A DNA stretch of 64,000 nucleotides from assembly GCA_910586245.1 (NCBI GenBank), contig CAJUFY010000003.1, forward strand, positions 1-64,000, read 5' to 3'. The notes beneath the pieces were generated by a model, which was given only the letters and a program-made list of their open reading frames with translations, was not told the DNA's origin and did no database searches. The position numbers and the translations under genes are program-made. Each line of letters opens with the position of its first letter. The stretch's first letter is position 1. Below are positions 1-5,339 of the stretch, in pieces. Origin of the DNA: an uncultured Christensenella sp. (GTDB lineage Bacteria > Bacillota > Clostridia > Christensenellales > Borkfalkiaceae).

Positions 1-1451
1 TTTCCTTTTTTGTTTGTTTTGGCGGCGTTCTCTTGCTTTTCTTTTCGGTTCGCGCACGCTTTAAATAGTGCGCCGATCGCACGGAAGGGAAGCGTTACGA
101 GCCAAAAGAAACCTTTGAAAAACCACTTTATGCCCGTCCAGACGATCGGGAAGAAAAACGCTAAAACACCGAGTATACCGCCAAATAATATGATTCCGGC
201 AATCAACCACACCCACCACGGCAAAGCTTTTAAAAAGCCTTTTATCTTGCTCCAAAGCCATTCCCAAAAATCGGACTTTGGATTATCGGGCGGGGCGTCG
301 GGATCGGGCGTTGTATGATTATCAACGACGCCGAGGTTGTAAACCTTGCCCGCCGTTTCAAATCTCAAACGCAAAATTGTAACTTCCGAAACCTCTGTTC
401 CCCATTCCGTGAAATCCGTTCCCAATATCCCGCCGAGCGAGGGCGGGGTATAACGCTTGAAATCCGTTTCAAGGAATCGGAGCACCCACGAAAAACTCTT
501 TAACTTGTCTTTCGTCGTTTCCGAAGTCACTTCTTCCGCAAATTCGGAAACCGATTGAATCCGATTCCATTTATGAGAGTTTCCGAACAGCCATGTAGGA
601 CGATTTCCCGCGCGGTCTGTACTGGTGAGCGTTTTATTCGTTTTTTTCTTCTCGCCGTACGTAACGAACGCTACGGGGGATTGATATTTCTTTCTTTCGT
701 AAGTTCGGGAAATAAAAGAAATGTCAGCTTCTAAAAGTCGATCTATTTGCCTGTCAGTCGAAAAAGCAACATACCACGAGTCACAACTGCTGTTTAACAA
801 GCTGAATCCATTTGGATAGTTTAAATGCCCTACGTACTTTGCCGTAACTTCAATCGTTTCGGAAGTAAAACATTCATACGAAACGCTGCCGTTTGCGGTG
901 GTAGCCGTGTAAAGCTTCCCAACGGAAAACGCAACGGTTTCGGCATAGTTGCCGTTAATCGTCGCGCCCGTGTTCGGATCGTCAAATTCAAGATTGAACG
1001 GGCGGTGGATCGCCGTGATATCGTAGTAACGCACGGTATCGCTTTTTACGGTGAAATCGGTCACAAGATACTTGACGAACACGCCCGCGCGGTTTAGTTC
1101 TTTCAGCGCGTAATCTTTGGGCGCGAAATTCTCGTTGACTTCGGTCGAGAAGCGCAGCCAATTCGCCGTCAAGGTTCGTTCTGCGCAAGGCTGGTATACG
1201 TAAACGAATAATTCCTTGTCCGTGCTTTCCGCGATCTGGATTACCTGCAAGCCGTAATCTTTGTTATTTACGGGATATTCCGAGGAGCGGAAAGCACTGT
1301 CCTTTTTCAGATCGTCTAAAACGCTTGAATAACTTTCTGCGGCGGAAGCGGTAAACGTATAGGCGGGGGAGAGAACTCCCGCCGCCATTAACGCCAACAT
1401 GAAGATCGCCGCAAGAATAATTCGAAATTTTATTCTATGTATTTTCTTCAT
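1..1451 (-). CDS. Partial secreted/membrane-anchored protein of the left mobile element
   Basis: The reading frame is open from an ATG at 1451-1449 to the left edge with no stop, about 483 residues, and the C-terminus is missing. The N-terminus looks like a signal peptide: basic residues, a hydrophobic stretch (about residues 10-25) and small residues before ASAAES. A long extracellular-type region follows, then a Pro/Asp-rich linker, a Trp-rich amphipathic stretch, a strong membrane segment at about residues 410-437 and a second hydrophobic stretch near 442-460, then a basic tail. It lies just downstream of another membrane protein gene in the same orientation. I do not recognise the family. 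A signal peptide with C-terminal membrane anchor resembles minor coat/adsorption proteins of filamentous phages; that is inference only, and a conjugation surface protein is an alternative. Confidence 0.65.
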   Translation of the reverse strand, partial: MKKIHRIKFRIILAAIFMLALMAAGVLSPAYTFTASAAESYSSVLDDLKKDSAFRSSEYPVNNKDYGLQVIQIAESTDKELFVYVYQPCAERTLTANWLRFSTEVNENFAPKDYALKELNRAGVFVKYLVTDFTVKSDTVRYYDITAIHRPFNLEFDDPNTGATINGNYAETVAFSVGKLYTATTANGSVSYECFTSETIEVTAKYVGHLNYPNGFSLLNSSCDSWYVAFSTDRQIDRLLEADISFISRTYERKKYQSPVAFVTYGEKKKTNKTLTSTDRAGNRPTWLFGNSHKWNRIQSVSEFAEEVTSETTKDKLKSFSWVLRFLETDFKRYTPPSLGGILGTDFTEWGTEVSEVTILRLRFETAGKVYNLGVVDNHTTPDPDAPPDNPKSDFWEWLWSKIKGFLKALPWWVWLIAGIILFGGILGVLAFFFPIVWTGIKWFFKGFFWLVTLPFRAIGALFKACANRKEKQENAAKTNKKG

Positions 1452-1462
1452 GCTTTTCCCTC

Positions 1463-2557
1463 TTAAAATATTACGCTCGGTTTGGTCGTTGAAATATCTG
1501 TAACCGATACGGTTAACAAAGATACATCAAAATTTATTCCGCCGTTACACGTATTTTCGGCATACGTTTTGTTATCGTGAACCAAGGAATAATTTACAGA
1601 AAGTTTACCTAACGTATCACCCTTCGAATAATCAACATATCCGTTAGAAATACCATTCGTTGCCGCCCGTACAAATATATTTTTTAAAGAAGGTTTCGCC
1701 CAAGTCGAAGAACTGGAAAACGAAAAGAACTCTTCCCAAAAGTTTAAACTTGAAACAAAAGTCTTCTTAAAAGAAAAGCCATCATCCTTAACGAAGCTTT
1801 CCATTGATCCCCCAACCGCTATCGTTTTAAAATGCTCTTCCAATTTTAAAGTACATTCACCGATAACAATCGAAGGTGTAATCGTCCCAACACCGTATGT
1901 AGAATTTACTGCTGTCGTATATGTCTGATTATCTCCGATCTTAATTTTATCAACGACGGTCGAACCCTTTTTCAGTTGCGCGGTTGCCGACGTAATCCGC
2001 TTGACGTAATCGAGGTTTACGCTCGCTTTTACTTCGGGATTACTTGTGCCGATCGTAAGTACGATTTGCTCGCCGAACGCTTGCTTGCAAGTGATCGCAA
2101 CGTTTAAGCCGTTGACGGTAGCGGTCGCAAAGTCCGACACCGTTTTTCCCGTTGCCCAAGTCGAAGCGGCATTCTTGAATTTCAACGTTGCCGTAATGGT
2201 TTTATCCGAAGCGTCATCGGGTTCGATCGTAACCGCAATCGAAATTGCGCTGTCTGCTTTGGGATCAATTCCGTACTCGCTGTACGCTTCGGGCGCGATC
2301 CTTGCGCTTGCAAGCTTGATCCCGTTACCTTTTACTTCGTCGGGAGTAAGCAAGCCCCCGCCCGTGCCGAGGTTGTCTGCGCCCGTTTCGCCTTGCTCTT
2401 CGCCTTTGCCCCAATTGTTATACCACGTTGTGATGTCGCCGTTTTTGAACCACGACGAACCGAAACCGGCGACGAGGAACGCCGCGAAAAATACGAGCGC
2501 AAGAACGATCGCTAAAATTTTATAGCCGTTCCGCGCAGTGCCTTTATTGTTTGCCAT
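1463..2557 (-). CDS. Membrane-anchored extracytoplasmic protein with Ig-like repeat region
   Basis: This 364-residue protein starts at an ATG preceded by AGGAG eight bases upstream. Residues about 12-32 form one membrane segment with a positively charged N-terminus, so the rest is probably outside. A Gly-rich linker (around residues 60-70) is followed by a beta-rich, Thr/Ser/Val-rich region (about 95-190) that reads like a bacterial Ig-like (Big) domain, then further beta-rich sequence rich in Ser, Thr and Asn. There are no catalytic motifs. It sits 11 bp upstream of the partial secreted protein in the same orientation, which suggests cotranscription as surface or structural components of the element. 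Family and function are not recognised. Confidence 0.7.
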   Translation of the reverse strand: MANNKGTARNGYKILAIVLALVFFAAFLVAGFGSSWFKNGDITTWYNNWGKGEEQGETGADNLGTGGGLLTPDEVKGNGIKLASARIAPEAYSEYGIDPKADSAISIAVTIEPDDASDKTITATLKFKNAASTWATGKTVSDFATATVNGLNVAITCKQAFGEQIVLTIGTSNPEVKASVNLDYVKRITSATAQLKKGSTVVDKIKIGDNQTYTTAVNSTYGVGTITPSIVIGECTLKLEEHFKTIAVGGSMESFVKDDGFSFKKTFVSSLNFWEEFFSFSSSSTWAKPSLKNIFVRAATNGISNGYVDYSKGDTLGKLSVNYSLVHDNKTYAENTCNGGINFDVSLLTVSVTDISTTKPSVIF

Positions 2558-2559
2558 TG

Positions 2560-2868
2560 TTAATTACTCCTGTTTTTTAATTGCGGGCTTTCCCGCCCGC
2601 GGGGTGTTCGTTCCCGTTTTCGGGAACTCGGAAGATCCGATCGGCGCGCTGCACCTGGTTTCAAGTTCCCGTTTTCGGGAACTTTCCCGCGGGGGCGGGG
2701 CTTTGTTTTGCCGTTTTTGTTCTCGTTCTTTAACCAACCGATATACCGCAGTACGTCCCGCATAAGCGCGCGGTAATAGCCTTTGCCTGCGTATACGCAT
2801 TTCGCGCAATTCGGATCTAAGCCCGAAGAACAAAGCTTTAACGCCGTTTCGATTTCCTGTCTTGTCAT
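2560..2868 (-). CDS. Small Cys-containing mobile-element protein, full-length copy
   Basis: The predicted protein has 102 residues, and its start overlaps the stop of the upstream 83-residue gene (ATGA), with GGAG upstream. The N-terminal 45 residues carry LCSSG...NCAKCVY, a short Cys cluster followed by a helical segment, a pattern I associate with small uncharacterised proteins of Firmicutes phages and conjugative elements. The C-terminal half is very basic and low-complexity and coincides with two DNA hairpins (2610-2627 and 2663-2684), so the true functional part may end near residue 50. A truncated second copy lies at 4146-4223. Function unknown; probably metal-binding. Confidence 0.55.
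   Translation of the reverse strand: MTRQEIETALKLCSSGLDPNCAKCVYAGKGYYRALMRDVLRYIGWLKNENKNGKTKPRPRGKVPENGNLKPGAARRSDLPSSRKRERTPRGRESPQLKNRSN
2610..2684. repeat. Two identical hairpins (GTTCCCG-TTTT-CGGGAAC)
   Basis: The 18-bp palindrome GTTCCCGTTTTCGGGAAC occurs at 2610-2627 and again at 2665-2682; the second copy is extended by AA/TT to 2663-2684. GC-rich inverted runs surround them (2581-2606 and 2686-2705). They lie between the early small genes and the membrane protein genes, inside the low-complexity end of the 102-residue frame. Possible roles are an mRNA hairpin pair, a replication origin or a packaging signal; the sequence alone does not decide. Confidence 0.7.
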
Positions 2869-3123
2869 GCGTTGTTCTCCTTTTGTTTTGATGTTTGACT
2901 ACGTTCGCAGACGCTGCGCGTCGGCTCTGATCGTTGACCCCGGTCGTTGACTTCGAGCGTGGGCGACGTCGCTTGACCTTCGGCGGGCGTAGGGTCGCGC
3001 GCGTGCGCAAACGCAAGATCGAAACAAGGACAAAGTAAAAGCAGGTTCGCGGGATTGTATTCAATCCCGCACCCGCTTCCGTCCCAATATACGCATTGTT
3101 TTGCACAGTTCCACATGATCGTT
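2796..3123. repeat. Repeat R1, copy A (328 bp, duplicated at 4151-4478)
   Basis: I compared this block with 4151-4478 by eye: same length, no indels, and only one substitution noticed, near the ninth base. It covers the 83-residue gene and the start of the 102-residue gene. It begins with CGCATTT, the same 7-mer that ends repeat R3, which marks the duplication junction. Confidence 0.9.
2865..3116 (-). CDS. Small Cys-rich protein, copy 1
   Basis: This 83-residue protein begins at an ATG at 3116-3114 after AAAAGGAAAAACGATC. The N-terminal third has CxxxC followed by YWDGSGC and, after a hydrophobic run, CPC: at least five cysteines in about 30 residues, suggesting metal binding. The C-terminal half is polar and low-complexity. 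A GTG start 18 codons further upstream is possible, but the duplicate at 4220-4471 diverges there while starting at this same ATG, so I prefer the ATG. It overlaps the next gene by ATGA. Function unknown; typical of early-region phage or integrative-element proteins. Confidence 0.6.
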   Translation of the reverse strand: MWNCAKQCVYWDGSGCGIEYNPANLLLLCPCFDLAFAHARDPTPAEGQATSPTLEVNDRGQRSEPTRSVCERSQTSKQKENNA

Positions 3124-3157
3124 TTTCCTTTTTGAGTTTTCGGCAACGCAAATATTG

Positions 3158-3216
3158 CGATGTTGGTCACTCACTTTTGCGTTTAAGGTGACGCATTCTG
3201 CGGTGTTGGTCACTCA
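3158..3216. repeat. Direct repeat TGTTGGTCACTCA, two copies
   Basis: The 13-mer occurs at 3161-3173 and 3204-3216, 43 bp apart, in the 97-bp gap between the 71-residue and 83-residue genes. On the minus strand each copy contains TGAGTG, and the right copy supplies the stop of the 71-residue gene. It is absent from the second module. Nothing else is seen in the gap. Confidence 0.6.
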
Positions 3217-3429
3217 AAATAACTGTTCGTAGGCGTATTCCCGTCCTGTCTTTTGTGCGGTTTCTTTTCCTTGCTTTACGCGTCCGAAAAAGAGGAAAAA
3301 GCCTTTATCTAATGCTTTACCCGTTTCGGGATCTATTTTCGGATAGAAATAGAACACATATCTGTGCGAATGTCTTTTTCCGCTTGAAAAACACCCCGAA
3401 TAAAAGTGATTCATTCTTTCGAAACTCAT
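3214..3429 (-). CDS. Small unknown protein present only in module 1
   Basis: The predicted protein has 71 residues and is rich in aromatic and basic residues, with FYPKIDPETGKALDKG in the middle. Its ATG overlaps the stop of the 75-residue gene (ATGA), so translation is probably coupled. It has no counterpart in the duplicated module at 4.15-4.7 kb, where a sequence of about 15 bp occupies the equivalent position. No family recognised. Confidence 0.5.
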   Translation of the reverse strand: MSFERMNHFYSGCFSSGKRHSHRYVFYFYPKIDPETGKALDKGFFLFFGRVKQGKETAQKTGREYAYEQLF

Positions 3430-3653
3430 AATTTTAACAGTTCTTGCGCAAGTTCATACGCCTTTTTTGCCGATTCTTGATTCACGATCGCAACGCCGAG
3501 AGGGGAACTCGCGATCATTGCGCCGTTCACTTCCCGCGCCAGTGCAAGCGCAGCCTTGCTCCATTCTGCCGACTGCAACTTCATTTGCGCCCGCAGGCTC
3601 GCGATTGTCTTTTCTAATCCCCGCACTTCGGGGCTTTTTTCTGCTTCTTTCAT
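3426..3653 (-). CDS. Small helical protein, first gene of module 1 early operon
   Basis: The protein has 75 residues when started at the ATG at 3653-3651, which follows GGGGAT; a longer upstream frame would run through the operator and promoter and is rejected. The sequence is Ala/Leu/Glu/Lys-rich and probably helical or coiled-coil (ASLRAQMKLQSAEW and ESAKKAYELAQELL). It is nearly identical to the 76-residue product at 4477-4707, sharing repeat R2. As the first gene after an operator-controlled promoter it is a candidate early control protein, but its function is unknown. Confidence 0.6.
   Translation of the reverse strand: MKEAEKSPEVRGLEKTIASLRAQMKLQSAEWSKAALALAREVNGAMIASSPLGVAIVNQESAKKAYELAQELLKL
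3442..3642. repeat. Repeat R2, copy A (201 bp, duplicated at 4493-4693)
   Basis: The block aligns without gaps to 4493-4693, with about four substitutions by eye. It covers most of the 75/76-residue genes. Similarity stops abruptly at the operator side, where the two modules become unrelated. Confidence 0.9.
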
Positions 3654-3662
3654 TCTTGCTAT

Positions 3663-3696
3663 CCCCATAAAGTTATCGTTTGATAACTTTATGGGG
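3663..3696. promoter_or_regulatory. Operator of module 1: perfect 15-bp inverted repeat
   Basis: CCCCATAAAGTTATC and its exact reverse complement flank a GTTT spacer. The core half-site GATAACTT recurs at 3715-3722, next to the -35 box of the leftward promoter, and at 3756-3763, in the spacer of the rightward promoter. The palindrome covers the expected leftward transcription start. This is the layout of a phage-type repressor operator; the adjacent XRE repressor (3794-4135) is the likely binder. Confidence 0.8.
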
Positions 3697-3698
3697 GC

Positions 3699-3728
3699 AT
3701 TATAGTATATCTTCGATAACTTTGTCAA
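3699..3728 (-). promoter_or_regulatory. Leftward promoter of module 1 (TTGACA-18-TATAAT)
   Basis: On the minus strand TTGACA (3728-3723) and TATAAT (3704-3699) match the sigma-A consensus exactly, with an 18-bp spacer. An operator half-site abuts the -35 box and the full palindrome lies over the start site. It should drive the small genes at 3653 and leftward, repressed by the XRE protein. Confidence 0.8.
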
Positions 3729-3746
3729 GCCTTTAATGGAAAAAAG

Positions 3747-3775
3747 TTGACAATTGATAACTTTTTGTAAAAAAT
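3747..3775 (+). promoter_or_regulatory. Rightward promoter of module 1 repressor
   Basis: TTGACA at 3747-3752 is a perfect -35; the -10 at 17 bp spacing (AAAAAT, 3770-3775) is weak. The operator half-site GATAACTT lies in the spacer, so the repressor probably controls its own synthesis. Confidence 0.5.
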
Positions 3776-3793
3776 CAAGTTAGAGGTATAGTG

Positions 3794-4135
3794 ATGGATA
3801 TTGAAATTTATAAAAAAACATTAAAAGAAAAAGGAATGACTTACGAAGATTTAGCTCAAAAAACGGGATTATCATTGGGGGGAATAAAACGCATAATGGC
3901 GGGTATAGCGAAATATCCCCGCATTGATACTATTGAAATGATAGAACATGCGCTCGGATTAGATCAGCAAGAAATTATTACGTCGTCCGCATTTCCTGCA
4001 CTCACTTTGGAAGAGCGCGAAATTCTTGCTTTGTATTCTAATCTCGATCACATGGGAAAAAAGCTCGTACGTCAAACGCTTGTAACGCTGAATAGTTCGG
4101 AATCGGTTCATATTCAAAAAAACAAAAATTCATGA
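3794..4135 (+). CDS. XRE-family repressor of module 1
   Basis: The protein has 113 residues. The N-terminal 55 residues form a helix-turn-helix of the XRE/HTH_3 type (MTYEDLAQKTGLSLGGIKRIMAG), and the C-terminal 65 residues are an acidic helical tail. The ATG at 3794 is seven bases after AGAGG; a GTG one codon earlier is less well placed. From the residue after MIEH onward it is identical to the repressor at 4957-5298, while the DNA-binding half differs. It sits divergently from the small genes with a palindromic operator between, so it is very likely the immunity/lysogeny repressor of the element. The conserved tail probably mediates dimerisation or sensing. Confidence 0.85.
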   Translation: MDIEIYKKTLKEKGMTYEDLAQKTGLSLGGIKRIMAGIAKYPRIDTIEMIEHALGLDQQEIITSSAFPALTLEEREILALYSNLDHMGKKLVRQTLVTLNSSESVHIQKNKNS

Positions 4136-4157
4136 TAAATTCTCCTTAGGCGCATTT
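3947..4157. repeat. Repeat R3, copy A (211 bp, duplicated at 5110-5320)
   Basis: The block is identical by eye to 5110-5320. It encodes the C-terminal half of the repressor plus 22 bp downstream. Its last seven bases, CGCATTT (4151-4157), are also the first seven bases of repeat R1 copy B, so the two repeats overlap exactly at the module junction. Confidence 0.9.
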
Positions 4158-4223
4158 CGTGCAATTCGGATCTAAGCCCGAAGAACAAAGCTTTAACGCC
4201 GTTTCGATTTCCTGTCTTGTCAT
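4146..4223 (-). pseudogene. Truncated copy of the 102-residue small Cys protein
   Basis: The frame starts exactly like the full-length gene at 2868 (MTRQEIETALKLCSSG) but ends after 25 codons at a TAA created by the CCTTAGG sequence at the duplication junction. One of the shared residues is changed (NCTKC rather than NCAKC). The remainder of the gene is replaced by the end of repressor 1, which runs in the opposite direction. It is the scar of the duplication and probably not functional. Confidence 0.8.
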
Positions 4224-4478
4224 GCGTTGTTCTCCTTTTGTTTTGATGTTTGACTACGTTCGCAGACGCTGCGCGTCGGCTCTGATCGTTGACCCCGGTC
4301 GTTGACTTCGAGCGTGGGCGACGTCGCTTGACCTTCGGCGGGCGTAGGGTCGCGCGCGTGCGCAAACGCAAGATCGAAACAAGGACAAAGTAAAAGCAGG
4401 TTCGCGGGATTGTATTCAATCCCGCACCCGCTTCCGTCCCAATATACGCATTGTTTTGCACAGTTCCACATGATCGTT
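4151..4478. repeat. Repeat R1, copy B
   Basis: Second copy of 2796-3123. It carries an intact 83-residue gene and a truncated 102-residue gene. Confidence 0.9.
4220..4471 (-). CDS. Small Cys-rich protein, copy 2
   Basis: This 83-residue protein appears identical to the copy at 2865-3116, with the same CxxxC...YWDGSGC and CPC clusters. It begins six bases after the stop of the 76-residue gene and overlaps the truncated gene at 4223 by ATGA. Upstream sequence differs from copy 1, which supports the ATG as the true start. Retention of an intact frame after duplication suggests either recent duplication or a used product. Function unknown. Confidence 0.6.
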   Translation of the reverse strand: MWNCAKQCVYWDGSGCGIEYNPANLLLLCPCFDLAFAHARDPTPAEGQATSPTLEVNDRGQRSEPTRSVCERSQTSKQKENNA

Positions 4479-4707
4479 AGCGTCCTAACATCTCTTGCGC
4501 AAGTTCATACGCCTTTTTTGCCGATTCTTGATTCACGATTGCAACGCCGAGAGGGGAACTCCCGATCATTGCGCCGTTCACTTCCCGCGCCAGTGCAAGC
4601 GCAGCCTTGCTCCATTCTGCCGACTGCAACTTCATTTGCGCCCGAAGGCTCGCAATTGTCTTTTCTAATCCCCGCACTTCGGGGCTTTTTTCTTCTACGA
4701 TCCTCAT
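4477..4707 (-). CDS. Small helical protein, module 2
   Basis: The protein has 76 residues from the ATG at 4707-4705, preceded by a good GCGAGGTG site. Apart from the first few residues and three or four substitutions it matches the 75-residue product at 3426-3653. Its start overlaps the TGA of the 36-residue gene (ATGA), indicating translational coupling. It ends with ELAQEMLGR where copy 1 ends ELAQELLKL. Function unknown. Confidence 0.6.
   Translation of the reverse strand: MRIVEEKSPEVRGLEKTIASLRAQMKLQSAEWSKAALALAREVNGAMIGSSPLGVAIVNQESAKKAYELAQEMLGR
4493..4693. repeat. Repeat R2, copy B
   Basis: Second copy of 3442-3642, about 98 percent identical by eye. Confidence 0.9.
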
Positions 4708-4814
4708 GCTTTCACCTCGCTTACGGCGGGAGCCGCACGACGGGCGGAACGGATTAAACGCGATCCGCATTTATCCGTTGTGCATTCCCACAACATAACA
4801 CTCACTGCTTTCAT
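4704..4814 (-). CDS. 36-residue leader protein found only in module 2
   Basis: A short frame begins at the ATG at 4814-4812 with GGAGG nine bases upstream and ends with a TGA overlapping the next ATG. The product has a CxxxxC pair (WECTTDKCGSR) and ends RRAAPAVSEVKA, a tail reminiscent of small phage proteins. It is the first gene after the module 2 leftward promoter and has no equivalent in module 1. The strong ribosome binding site and coupled stop make it credible despite its size. Confidence 0.55.
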   Translation of the reverse strand: MKAVSVMLWECTTDKCGSRLIRSARRAAPAVSEVKA

Positions 4815-4832
4815 TCCTGCTACCTCCAAATG

Positions 4833-4846
4833 CTCCATATATGGAG
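4833..4846. promoter_or_regulatory. Operator of module 2: CTCCA-TATA-TGGAG palindrome
   Basis: A perfect 14-bp palindrome lies just downstream of the leftward -10 box. Related half-sites AGGAGTT (4875-4881, touching the leftward -35) and TGGAGTT (4917-4923, inside the rightward spacer) follow. The geometry copies module 1, including the 4-bp spacer, but the half-site sequence is different, matching the different DNA-binding half of repressor 2. Confidence 0.7.
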
Positions 4847-4857
4847 TTATATTTCAC

Positions 4858-4887
4858 AGTATAAACTACAAGTTAGGAGTTTGTCAA
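4858..4887 (-). promoter_or_regulatory. Leftward promoter of module 2 (TTGACA-18-TATACT)
   Basis: On the minus strand TTGACA (4887-4882) and TATACT (4863-4858) are 18 bp apart, the same spacing as in module 1, with an operator half-site immediately beside the -35 box. It should drive the 36-, 76- and 83-residue genes. Confidence 0.75.
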
Positions 4888-4906
4888 TGGAATTTCAAAA
4901 AATTCA

Positions 4907-4935
4907 TTGTAATATTTGGAGTTTTTTTTTACAAT
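4907..4935 (+). promoter_or_regulatory. Rightward promoter of module 2 repressor
   Basis: TTGTAA (4907-4912) and TACAAT (4930-4935) are 17 bp apart, with the half-site TGGAGTT in the spacer. This suggests autoregulation of the repressor and possibly control of the downstream integrase. Confidence 0.6.
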
Positions 4936-4956
4936 GAGCGTAGGAGGGACTATTTT

Positions 4957-5298
4957 ATGAATGTTGAGGAATTAAATACGGAACGAAAAAAGCAGAAAAT
5001 ATCAATAGAAGAATTAGCGAAAAGGGCAAAGCTCCCTAAGGGCACAGTAGAAAAGGTATTATTTGGAATCGTTAAAAATCCACGAATAGATACAATGCAA
5101 GCGATAGAGCATGCGCTCGGATTAGATCAGCAAGAAATTATTACGTCGTCCGCATTTCCTGCACTCACTTTGGAAGAGCGCGAAATTCTTGCTTTGTATT
5201 CTAATCTCGATCACATGGGAAAAAAGCTCGTACGTCAAACGCTTGTAACGCTGAATAGTTCGGAATCGGTTCATATTCAAAAAAACAAAAATTCATGA
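4957..5298 (+). CDS. XRE-family repressor of module 2
   Basis: The protein has 113 residues, the same length as repressor 1, and starts at an ATG after AGGAGG. The N-terminal half is an XRE helix-turn-helix (KISIEELAKRAKLPKGTVEKVLFG) clearly different from repressor 1; from IEHALGLDQQ to the end it is identical to repressor 1. It lies 41 bp upstream of the integrase in the same direction, so it may be cotranscribed with it. With its own divergent promoter and operator it forms a second complete immunity switch. A longer upstream frame (to 4780) runs through the operators and is rejected. Confidence 0.85.
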   Translation: MNVEELNTERKKQKISIEELAKRAKLPKGTVEKVLFGIVKNPRIDTMQAIEHALGLDQQEIITSSAFPALTLEEREILALYSNLDHMGKKLVRQTLVTLNSSESVHIQKNKNS

Positions 5299-5320
5299 TA
5301 AATTCTCCTTAGGCGCATTT
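5110..5320. repeat. Repeat R3, copy B
   Basis: Second copy of 3947-4157. It ends with CGCATTT, after which the sequence continues into the integrase ribosome binding site instead of repeat R1. Confidence 0.9.
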
Positions 5321-5339
5321 GCCAAAAGGAAAATTTATC

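Noticed and set aside
2564..3151. 195-codon minus-strand frame spanning the small Cys genes
   Set aside because: It lies in another frame of the 83- and 102-residue genes. The duplicated copy keeps the 83-residue start and the ATGA overlap, which supports the two-gene reading.
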